Origin: an uncultured Flavobacteriales bacterium
Lineage (GTDB): Bacteria; Bacteroidota; Bacteroidia; Flavobacteriales; Crocinitomicaceae
DNA: 9,250 nt
Direction of reading: 5' to 3'
Assembly (NCBI GenBank): GCA_946886545.1
Contig: CAMPIU010000084.1
Span: 1-9,250, forward strand
Each line of letters opens with the position of its first letter. The stretch's first letter is position 1. Under the pieces are notes generated by a model that saw only the letters and a program-made list of their open reading frames with translations, did no database searches and was not told where the DNA came from. Shown here in pieces: positions 1 through 6,575 of this stretch. Both the position numbers and the translations under genes were made by a program.

Positions 1-1020
1 ACCCTGATTATCACCATCAACTGCATCGCCATTATAAAAATATCCTAATCCGCGGCTCACATCACATCCCACATAATCATCGAAGGGATCTCCAAGAGCA
101 CCATCAACAAATACACCAAAATAAGTATCATACAAAGTTTGTGTTCCCCGATTGATCAGTTCATAATTATAGAAAGTCATGTTGTTGATATCATCATTGG
201 TAGCAAAGGCAAAGGCTTGTGCCCGGATTTCCATACCGATAGGCTCACCACCCGATTCAGTATGAATGTTTCCCTTGTCGTTCATCACCCACCACATATT
301 GAAATCTCCGTAAAGAGAAACCCTGCGGTCGGTTTTACAATCCTTTGCTCCATTAATATCAAACCAGGGATAATCTCCCTCTTCCCATTCGTAATCGCCG
401 TCTTCGTCACGGTCAAAGAAGGGAGCTAAATTGTAATCCTGTCCTTTTGAAACATCTCCGTGAGCCGGCCAGTTCTTAATAAACTCCGGAACCTGGTAAT
501 TGGGGAAATTAACGGATTGTAAACTGGTTCCATTCTGCTGGTCCAAAACACCGGCATTATACCAGGCATCGAATTGCTTTACTAAATCTTTACTGGAAGT
601 AAAATGATTATCGTATTTCAAACACTCACTCGGATCAATTTCTGCTGTTGTATTTGCAAGCGGACCAGGCCAATAATCCTGTCCCTGGCGATAGCGAAGT
701 GCTGCCAATTTCAATTGTCCGTTCACATCCGTTCCACCCAGCCAAAGCGCTGAAGTGAAAAAACACATGATCTTTGAATTTTTAGGAATCTCATATTGCG
801 AGAAATTTTGACCGGGAACTTGCCACAAATTCCCTGCTGTATGAACCATTGCACGAACATTGTTGTACTCCATGTAAGTGCTTTTATTCGCCGGTGCACA
901 ATTGGCAGCTTTCGTTTGAATGGGGTTTTTAATCTTTTCTGTTCCTTTGTAAGCCTGAGAATAAAGGACTTTTGAACAAATTAAAATACCTATGACCAAT
1001 AATATTCGCATTTCTTTCAT
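1..1020 (-). CDS. Large secreted protein, N-terminal part; probable T9SS substrate family (partial)
   Basis: An uninterrupted minus-strand frame of 340 codons starts at ATG 1020 and runs off the left edge, so the C-terminus is missing. An alternative ATG lies at 1011. Residues 1-22 form a signal peptide (MKEMRILLVIGILICSKVLYSQ; short basic start, hydrophobic core), so the protein is exported. The mature part is rich in aromatic and acidic residues. It has an acidic calcium-loop-like stretch at residues 203-211 (D203, D205, D207, G208, D209, E211) and a second Asp/Gly-rich patch near 331-339. It contains the blocks LYGDFNMWWV (236-245), GMEIRAQAFAFATND (262-276), NNMTFYNYELINRGT (279-293) and DDYVGCDVSRGLGY (314-327). 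I recognise these from long Bacteroidota secreted proteins that usually end in a T9SS sorting domain. That tail is outside the window, so T9SS export is an inference. The molecular function of the family is unknown to me. Mature-part cysteines are C41, C86, C133, C228 and C319. Confidence 0.85.
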   Translation of the reverse strand, partial: MKEMRILLVIGILICSKVLYSQAYKGTEKIKNPIQTKAANCAPANKSTYMEYNNVRAMVHTAGNLWQVPGQNFSQYEIPKNSKIMCFFTSALWLGGTDVNGQLKLAALRYRQGQDYWPGPLANTTAEIDPSECLKYDNHFTSSKDLVKQFDAWYNAGVLDQQNGTSLQSVNFPNYQVPEFIKNWPAHGDVSKGQDYNLAPFFDRDEDGDYEWEEGDYPWFDINGAKDCKTDRRVSLYGDFNMWWVMNDKGNIHTESGGEPIGMEIRAQAFAFATNDDINNMTFYNYELINRGTQTLYDTYFGVFVDGALGDPFDDYVGCDVSRGLGYFYNGDAVDGDNQG

Positions 1021-1060
1021 AAATAGTTGCGAGTGAATATACTCAAAATTGCAGCGATAT

Positions 1061-1100
1061 AAAAAAGCACAAGACAAGGAAATTTACCTTGTCTTGTGCT
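1061..1100 (-). terminator. Intrinsic terminator, minus strand
   Basis: Positions 1066-1079 and 1087-1100 form a perfect 14-bp stem with a 7-nt A/T loop. Read on the minus strand, the stem is followed by a run of T (complement of the A run 1061-1066), the standard rho-independent layout. Read on the plus strand no T-run follows, so it should act on minus-strand transcripts. It lies about 310 nt past the stop of the M28 peptidase gene and only about 40 nt before the ATG of the secreted-protein gene at 1020. It should therefore end a transcript arriving from the right and insulate the next gene, or act as a leader attenuator of that gene. Confidence 0.75.
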
Positions 1101-1413
1101 CTCTAACCGACTATGGGTCCATTATGTTACGTAGCAGCAGCTACTTTAGAAGGAAACGAAAACTAACTTACCTAAAAACTAACCTATTATGAAACAACTC
1201 CTCCTGAAAGCATATTTTGCTAATAAACACCAGATACAAAACGTATTCTGATGAAGCAAAAGTAGCTTCAGAAGTAATCTATTGAAATACCGGAAAAGGT
1301 TGTTTTTACGTACTTGGTGGAAGTTAGTTCAGATCCCTGAAATATCATTTTGCTTTTGGCATTCGTATATCACGAAATAACAATATCATGATATCATGAT
1401 CTAATAAAATTGA
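1101..1413. other. Intergenic region with plus-strand leader-like sequence and short ORFs
   Basis: I find no convincing gene in these 313 bases. On the plus strand, 1157-1191 has the look of a Bacteroidota gene leader: AAAACTAAC occurs twice, about 16 nt apart, just before TATTATGAAA. The ATG at 1189 opens only a 20-codon ORF that ends in TGA at 1249-1251 (it begins MKQLLLKAYF). A 22-codon ORF from ATG 1124 (basic, with RRKRK) ends in a TGA at 1190-1192 that overlaps this ATG. A small hairpin (TGAAGC/GCTTCA, about 1252-1270) follows. AGCTACTTT at 1140-1148 is repeated inverted at 1258-1266. These features could be a remnant of a lost gene start, a regulatory RNA or chance. Confidence 0.4.
1383..1400. 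repeat. 16-bp perfect palindrome / 8-bp tandem repeat
   Basis: ATCATGATATCATGAT at 1385-1400 equals its own reverse complement. The same bases can be read as the octamer ATATCATG repeated from 1383. It lies 13 nt past the stop of the M28 peptidase gene. It is not followed by a T-run on the minus strand, so it is a poor intrinsic terminator. It could be a protein binding site or simple-sequence chance. Confidence 0.4.
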
Positions 1414-2697
1414 TCACCTCTTCCAGTCAACCACCTTCTCAAAATCAATCAACAAGTGGTAGATCGCATTGAATTTATTGAAACTCAATTCTTCATAAGT
1501 ATCATACACATCATGATAATGCTTGTTTGGTCCCATGGTATACATGAAGAACGCCGGAACTCCTTTTTGCGTAAAGAAGTAATGATCTGAATTTGCAGCA
1601 GGTCCGCGTGAAGCAACTTTCGGCAAATATTGTTGCTTTTCATTGATCGATTTCAGCACCTCAAATTGTTCCGGGAACAAAGTCGCATTGACAACCGTTC
1701 CCCCTTCTTCTCCACTTCCCATAATATCGAGATTGAATAAAAACTGGATGTCTTTCAATGGGAAAACAGGGTTTTCAGTATAATATTTACTTCCCAGCAA
1801 ACCAACTTCTTCCCCCGCAAATGCCATGAAAACGATATTCACATTGGAAGGGTTTTTTGCGTAATAGCGGGCCATTTCCAATAATAGGGCTGTTCCGGAA
1901 GCATTGTCATTTCCACCCGGGAAATAAGTCTCTTGTCCCATTTGACCCAAATGATCATAATGCGCGCTAAATACAAAGTATTTTTTCGATTTCTTTTTTG
2001 CAGGAATATATGCAATCACATTTCTTGCCTGATGATTTACCACTTTTGCATCCACTTTAATCTGAAAGTACCAGTCATCCAAGGACGCGTCCAAAGCTCC
2101 AGATTGCACTTGGAGCAAAGGAAAGCGGCTTTGTTCCTGGCTAACGCTCCATGTAAATTTTGTATCAACCAATTCAATAATCGGCATTGATTCACCCAAA
2201 ACCTGAGCTAATTCCTTCGCTTTCTTCAAGGTATCACCTTTCCACAAACTAAAATGAAACGCAAATCCCATGGAAACTTTGGATTTACTCATCGCAGCTT
2301 CACTGATAATCTTCTTTAATTTCTTTCCGTTGTATAATTCTTCCAAAGAAACCCGGTGAATTTTGATACTGTCAGCATAATATATAGGACAAGCAGGATC
2401 TACTACAAAATCTTTTCCCGGAACAAGCATTTTTCCATTGACAGCGCAAGACATCCTGCCTGAGAAGGTATTTACTTTGAATTGAAAAGGCTGGAAAGGT
2501 GAATTCTTAAAAAATTTACATCCTATTTTTTCAAATTCACCTGCAATAAAACTGGCTGCAAGTGAATCTCCTCCATTTACATAACCACGCCCGTGAAAAG
2601 CCGGTGAGCACAATTTTTCCACAGTTATACGACCTTGTTCTACCTGCCCGAAACCCAGGAGAGGTATGAAAATCAGAAGCGAAAGAAATTTATGCAT
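1414..2697 (-). CDS. Exported M28-family zinc peptidase (aminopeptidase-like)
   Basis: This 427-residue protein starts with a signal peptide (residues 1-18, MHKFLSLLIFIPLLGFGQ), so it acts outside the cytoplasm. Residues about 20-225 are a family-specific N-terminal region, and residues about 226-425 form the M28 metallopeptidase domain. All co-catalytic zinc positions are visible: H246 and D248 in SAHYDHLG, bridging D264 in GGNDNASG, catalytic E296 with ligand E297 in AFAGEEVG, D324 in FNLDIMG, and H395 in HYHDVYDT. H395 is followed four residues later by the usual Asp-Thr. The domain is therefore predicted to be active and to remove N-terminal amino acids from peptides; the substrate cannot be read from sequence. 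Mature cysteines C30, C60, C84 and C103 could form two disulfides. The ATG overlaps the end of the upstream gene by 8 bp (ATGCATAA), which implies co-transcription and translational coupling. Confidence 0.93.
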   Translation of the reverse strand: MHKFLSLLIFIPLLGFGQVEQGRITVEKLCSPAFHGRGYVNGGDSLAASFIAGEFEKIGCKFFKNSPFQPFQFKVNTFSGRMSCAVNGKMLVPGKDFVVDPACPIYYADSIKIHRVSLEELYNGKKLKKIISEAAMSKSKVSMGFAFHFSLWKGDTLKKAKELAQVLGESMPIIELVDTKFTWSVSQEQSRFPLLQVQSGALDASLDDWYFQIKVDAKVVNHQARNVIAYIPAKKKSKKYFVFSAHYDHLGQMGQETYFPGGNDNASGTALLLEMARYYAKNPSNVNIVFMAFAGEEVGLLGSKYYTENPVFPLKDIQFLFNLDIMGSGEEGGTVVNATLFPEQFEVLKSINEKQQYLPKVASRGPAANSDHYFFTQKGVPAFFMYTMGPNKHYHDVYDTYEELSFNKFNAIYHLLIDFEKVVDWKR

Positions 2698-3463
2698 ACT
2701 TGCGTTCTACTTTTTGAATTAATTCGATAGCCAACTGGCTTTCAACATCCCAATGATACTTGTTTGCATAACTGCTTACCAAAGATCTTGCCTGTTCTTT
2801 TGAAGGAATACTTTCCAATTGCTCAATCAAGCTATTGAATTCCTCATTGGAACCGTTAAATAACTCCTGGATAATTTGCAGACGCTCATTGAATCCGAAA
2901 GCACCTTTCAATGTTTCCAGGCGGACAGACATCAATCTCGCGGCCAAAGTTCCGTCATTGGAATTCAATTTCCCGTAGATCGGGTGCAAACCCTGCGTGT
3001 TTTCAATCGGAGCTGCAAAAGACGGTTCTGAAATTACTGGTTCTTTTTCTTCAGCTTCATGATGGTCAGCAAGCTCAACGATTTCATCAATCGGTTCTTC
3101 TTCCTCTTCCACCACATCATCTTCAATCAACTCAAAAGCAATTTCATCTTCCACTTCTTCTTCATTATCCATTCCGAATAAATCAAAAGAAGGTTCTTCT
3201 AAATCTTCCCGGTGTGATTCCTGCGCCTCAATGATCGGAACAATCTCCTCTTTTACGACTACAGACGCTTCCGAAGGTGCTTTTTCTGAAACCGGGGTTC
3301 CATAAACCTTTGATTCATACGCTTTATATCGCAAAATAATTGCGCGCTCATTCAATTGATTGGTAGCCGCTGCAAAAGCTTCCAACTCACCAAGAGTTGC
3401 TTCTCCTGACTTTATTTTTGCAAATAAAGCTGCAATTTCCTCGATCAATGCGTGCATTTCCAT
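2690..3463 (-). CDS. Conserved acidic protein of unknown function
   Basis: I cannot name a function. Numbering below is from the TTG at 3499. The protein has three parts. Residues 13-65 are a helical N-terminal region rich in Ala and Glu. Residues about 80-160 are a very acidic, probably disordered linker with runs such as EEEEE at 131-135. Residues about 178-269 are a helical C-terminal domain with FGFNERLQIIQELFNGSNEE at 201-220, a Trp at 250, and a basic end VERKYA. I recognise this C-terminal pattern from uncharacterised Bacteroidota proteins. There is no signal peptide or membrane span, so it is probably cytoplasmic. The start is uncertain. TTG 3499 has AGGAGG 10 nt upstream, whereas ATG 3463 (residue 13) gives an N-terminus that fits the helical domain better, and I chose the ATG. 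The gene overlaps the M28 peptidase start by 8 bp. Its length and conserved ends argue for a real gene. Confidence 0.8.
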   Translation of the reverse strand: MEMHALIEEIAALFAKIKSGEATLGELEAFAAATNQLNERAIILRYKAYESKVYGTPVSEKAPSEASVVVKEEIVPIIEAQESHREDLEEPSFDLFGMDNEEEVEDEIAFELIEDDVVEEEEEPIDEIVELADHHEAEEKEPVISEPSFAAPIENTQGLHPIYGKLNSNDGTLAARLMSVRLETLKGAFGFNERLQIIQELFNGSNEEFNSLIEQLESIPSKEQARSLVSSYANKYHWDVESQLAIELIQKVERKYA

Positions 3464-3631
3464 ATTTCCAGTATTTCGAAATTTTTCAACATTTGCCAAA
3501 ACTTGTAAACCTCCTGCATTTTAAGACCGGAGAAATAACAATTTTTGCAGTATAAAATTACAATTCAGGATTAGCCCTTTCGTCTCAAAAGCGAATAGTT
3601 GTTTATATTGGATTGTTGATAACCTTGAAAA

Positions 3632-4210
3632 ATGATGTTTTTAGAGCAAATTCCTTCTGAAGCAAGACAAAACGGATGGATTGAAGTCATCTGCGGATCG
3701 ATGTTTTCCGGAAAAACAGAAGAACTGATCCGACGTTTGAAACGCGTAGAATTTGCTCAGCAAAAACTCTTGCTTTTTAAACCGGCCGTCGACAATCGAT
3801 ATCACGAGGAACAAGTGATCAGTCATAAAGGTTCATCATTGGAAGCAATCCCCGTACAAAATTCAGCGGAAATTCTAAAACATTGGAAAAAGGAACGCGT
3901 TGTTGCTATTGATGAGGCACAATTTTTTGATGCCGGTTTAGTACAAATTTGCACCGATTTAGCGAAACAAGGTGTTCGTGTGATTATTGCAGGTTTGGAC
4001 ATGGATTATTTGGGAAAACCCTTCGGTCCCATGCCGGACCTTTTATGCATGGCAGAATATGTTACAAAAGTGCATGCAATTTGCGTTTCATGTGGTAACT
4101 TAGCACAGTACTCACATCGAACAACAAAGGATGAAGGACAAGTATTGGTTGGAGCAGTTGAAAAATACGAACCACTTTGCCGCAGTTGTTACAATAAAAT
4201 TGAGCATTGA
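3632..4210 (+). CDS. tdk: Thymidine kinase (type II)
   Basis: This enzyme phosphorylates thymidine to dTMP with ATP in the cytosolic salvage pathway. At 192 residues the length is normal for the type II family. Residues 22-29 (GSMFSGKT) are the Walker A loop with K28 and T29. Residues 93-98 (IDEAQF) hold the magnesium-binding D94 and the catalytic base E95. Residues 120-125 (AGLDMD) match the conserved strand. The zinc-binding lid uses C151 and C154 (CVSC) with C183 and C186 (CRSC). YEPLCR at 179-184 closes the substrate lasso. All catalytic residues are present, so it should be active. The start ATGATG at 3632 has no Shine-Dalgarno site, which is usual in this phylum. The last bases overlap the next start by 4 bp (TTGA), which makes it the first gene of an operon with murF-alr. 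Promoters for it and for the divergent minus-strand gene must lie in about 3500-3631, but I could not identify convincing boxes. Confidence 0.97.
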   Translation: MMFLEQIPSEARQNGWIEVICGSMFSGKTEELIRRLKRVEFAQQKLLLFKPAVDNRYHEEQVISHKGSSLEAIPVQNSAEILKHWKKERVVAIDEAQFFDAGLVQICTDLAKQGVRVIIAGLDMDYLGKPFGPMPDLLCMAEYVTKVHAICVSCGNLAQYSHRTTKDEGQVLVGAVEKYEPLCRSCYNKIEH

Positions 4211-6489
4211 AATTAAATTATTCCATTGATTCATGTGCGGAAATTTTTGAAGCAGAGGTCATAGGTTCCAGCCTGGACGCTATCACACATGTTTACTTCG
4301 ATTCCCGCAAAATTCAACAAGCAAAAGGAGCACTTTTTTTCGCGTTTCCGGGTCATTCCAGATCTGGAAATGAGTTTGTTGAAGCAGCTCACAAACAAGG
4401 AATCCGTTTTTTTGTTATTGCGAAAAATGCTTCCGTAAAACTTCATACTGATGCTGTTTATTTTAAAGTCCCGGATGTTCTGGGAGCACTTCAGCAACTG
4501 GCAAAATACCACCGAAGACAATTCAGTTATCCGGTTGTTGCAATAACCGGAAGTGTAGGAAAGACAACCTTCAAAGAATGGATTTTCCATTGTATTTCTG
4601 ATAAGTTCAAAGTAGTACGAAGCCCGAAAAGTTTCAACTCGCAATTGGGTGTTGCATTGTCTCTTCTGGAAATGCATGAAAGTGCCTCTATCGCTTTTAT
4701 AGAAGCAGGAATTTCCAAACCCGGAGAAATGAAAATCCTTCAGGACATGATCCGGCCCGATTACGGGATTTTCACAGCTTTCGGAAAAGCGCACCGGGAA
4801 AATTTTAGCAATAATGAAGAACATCTTTTGGAAAAATGGGTGCTCTTTCGTGAATGTCGTTTGGTATTTATCCCGCATACTTTTGCGGATCTTGAAAATC
4901 GCCTCCCTGGAAATTTCCAGGTTTGTTCAGCCTATGAGAACCATCGTTTCCCATCAGGATACAATGGAATGCTGGGTGTTTTAAAAACCTTTTTAGCATA
5001 TCTTCAATTTGAACCGGAAGAAATCCGGAAACGGATCGATTCACTTCCGACACTTGCTTTGCGCATGGAAGTTTTTGAAGGAATTAACGGAAATACGATC
5101 ATCAACGACACATACAACCTCGATCTGGATGCTTTAAGTGAAGCTTTGATTTATCAGCGACAATTGGCTCCGGATAAAAAACGGATAGTTGTAATCGGCC
5201 TGTCTGAAAAACATCAGCACGAACGAATGGAAATTGAGCGTTTGATCGCTTCCTTTGATCCGGATGAATTTCATTTCATTCCCGAAGGAAAATCCATTCC
5301 CTGGGAAAAGTTTCACCAAGCTGTTGTCCTGGTAAAAGCACACCGGGACCGGGCCTTTGAATACGAAGTAGCCAGAGGAAAAGCGCTGAAACACCGGACC
5401 ATTGTAGAAATCAATTTAAGTGCGATCAAACACAATGTTTCCTTTTACCAATCACGTCTGCCCAAAAAAGTGAAGATCTTGGCCATGGTAAAAGCTTCTT
5501 CCTACGGTTCAGGGACAGAAAAAGTAGCTCCGTATTTGCAACATGCCGGGATTACTGATTTTGGAGTTGCATTTGCAGACGAAGGAGTTGAATTACGCAA
5601 AGCTGGAATTACGGGTTCTATCGTAATAATGAATCCGGATCCTGAACACAGTGATGTGATTATTGAAAATAAACTGGAGCCTGCAATTTATTCTTTCGAA
5701 CAATTGGATGGATTTATAACTGCGTTGATCCATCGCAAAACTTCAGCTTATCCGATTCATTTGAAGTTCGACACAGGAATGCACCGCCTTGGATTCGCTC
5801 CAGCTGATAAAGAACGGGTTTTGGCGATTGTTAATTCACAACCGGAAGTACGGATTCAGGGAGTTTACTCACATTTAGCGGATGCCGATAACCCGAATCA
5901 GAATGTATTCACCCAAAAGCAATTGGCTGCTTTCGATACAATCGTTTCTTACTTCAGGAAACACAGTCCAGATTCATTTTTAGCTCACATCCTTAATTCA
6001 GAAGGTTCTTTGCGCTATCCGGAATCCTGTTATGATATGATTCGCATGGGAATTTCCATGTACGGTTATACTGAAAACAAAGACTTGAAAGCTTCTTTAC
6101 AGGCAAGTGTTTCCTGGTACAGTTCTATTTCACAGGTCAAAGCTGTTCCGAAGGGAGATTTCATCGGTTATGGTTGCTCGTATGAAGCTCCGGAAGACAT
6201 GACCATCGCAATTGTTCCTGTTGGCTACGCAGATGGTTTCAGACGCAGTTTAAGCAATGGAAAAGGCGTTGTGTTTATTCACGGGATCAAATGTCCGGTA
6301 GTGGGAAGAGTTTGTATGGATATGATTATGGTTGACGTCAGTTCGGTTACTGCGAAGATCAATGACCAGGTGGAGATCATTGGAGTCAATCAACCCATGG
6401 AAGTTTTCGCAAAAACGATGGATACTATTCCGTATGAAGTAATGACCGGACTATCAAGAAGGATGCACCGGGTTTATGTAGAGGACTGA
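4207..6489 (+). CDS. murF-alr: MurF-Alr fusion: UDP-MurNAc-tripeptide:D-Ala-D-Ala ligase / alanine racemase
   Basis: One 760-residue protein carries two peptidoglycan enzymes. Residues 1 to about 390 are MurF, which adds D-Ala-D-Ala to UDP-MurNAc-tripeptide using ATP. It shows VYFDSRKI (29-36), the ATP loop GSVGKTT (115-121), FNSQLGVALSLLE (143-155), FGKAHRENF (192-200), a Lys at 210 where the family has its carbamylated lysine, and NDTYNLD (300-306). Residues about 395-760 are PLP-dependent alanine racemase, which makes D-Ala. It shows K429 (PLP lysine, in MVKASSYGSG), RMGISMYGY (613-621), catalytic Y655 in GYG, GYADGF (673-678) and CMDM (703-706). The start is TTG at 4207: an in-frame stop at 4201-4203 leaves no ATG, and the following YSI fits the family N-terminus. 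The central MurF region (about 215-285) seems shorter than the roughly 810-820-residue fusions I remember. The fusion is typical of Bacteroidota. Confidence 0.96.
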   Translation: MKLNYSIDSCAEIFEAEVIGSSLDAITHVYFDSRKIQQAKGALFFAFPGHSRSGNEFVEAAHKQGIRFFVIAKNASVKLHTDAVYFKVPDVLGALQQLAKYHRRQFSYPVVAITGSVGKTTFKEWIFHCISDKFKVVRSPKSFNSQLGVALSLLEMHESASIAFIEAGISKPGEMKILQDMIRPDYGIFTAFGKAHRENFSNNEEHLLEKWVLFRECRLVFIPHTFADLENRLPGNFQVCSAYENHRFPSGYNGMLGVLKTFLAYLQFEPEEIRKRIDSLPTLALRMEVFEGINGNTIINDTYNLDLDALSEALIYQRQLAPDKKRIVVIGLSEKHQHERMEIERLIASFDPDEFHFIPEGKSIPWEKFHQAVVLVKAHRDRAFEYEVARGKALKHRTIVEINLSAIKHNVSFYQSRLPKKVKILAMVKASSYGSGTEKVAPYLQHAGITDFGVAFADEGVELRKAGITGSIVIMNPDPEHSDVIIENKLEPAIYSFEQLDGFITALIHRKTSAYPIHLKFDTGMHRLGFAPADKERVLAIVNSQPEVRIQGVYSHLADADNPNQNVFTQKQLAAFDTIVSYFRKHSPDSFLAHILNSEGSLRYPESCYDMIRMGISMYGYTENKDLKASLQASVSWYSSISQVKAVPKGDFIGYGCSYEAPEDMTIAIVPVGYADGFRRSLSNGKGVVFIHGIKCPVVGRVCMDMIMVDVSSVTAKINDQVEIIGVNQPMEVFAKTMDTIPYEVMTGLSRRMHRVYVED

Positions 6490-6491
6490 AA

Positions 6492-6564
6492 CTTTGCGCT
6501 CTCTCATTCTTTGCGGTTAAATATTCCATTTTTTTCTTACCGCTAAGAAGCAAAGAGCGCTAAG
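6492..6564. repeat. Imperfect palindromic hairpin, REP-like, between convergent genes
   Basis: CTTTGCGCTCT...TTCTT..GCGGT at 6492-6516 pairs with ACCGC.AAGAA...AGAGCGCTAAG at 6539-6564. The stem is about 25 bp with a few mismatches, and the loop contains a T7 run. The right arm itself repeats CGCTAAG (6541-6547 and 6559-6565). There is no T-run after either arm, so this is not a classic intrinsic terminator. The words CGCTAAG and GCAAAGAGCG resemble dispersed palindromic repeats that I have seen between genes in Bacteroidota and cyanobacteria. It may end both the murF-alr and OmpA-like transcripts by structure alone. Confidence 0.6.
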
Positions 6565-6575
6565 CGTTAAAATAA

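Noticed and set aside
139..429. 96-residue plus-strand open frame
   Set aside because: It is antisense to the secreted-protein gene, whose minus-strand frame is unbroken across 340 codons and has a signal peptide and family blocks.
1034..1064. TATATTCA with an upstream TTTT (minus strand) as a promoter for the secreted-protein gene
   Set aside because: The match is poor and it would leave a leader of only a few bases before the ATG at 1020.
2911..3234. Plus-strand 107-residue frame opposite the acidic linker
   Set aside because: Its Leu/His/Gln-rich composition is what the complement of Glu-rich codons produces. It has no motif.
3604..3611. TATATTGG as a -7 box (TAnnTTTG type) for tdk
   Set aside because: It matches only partly and has no well-spaced -33 element, so it is too weak to annotate.
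4231..4878. 215-residue minus-strand open frame inside murF-alr
   Set aside because: It lies opposite well-supported MurF motifs (ATP loop, FGKAH), shows no recognisable domain, and its composition is that of an antisense shadow.
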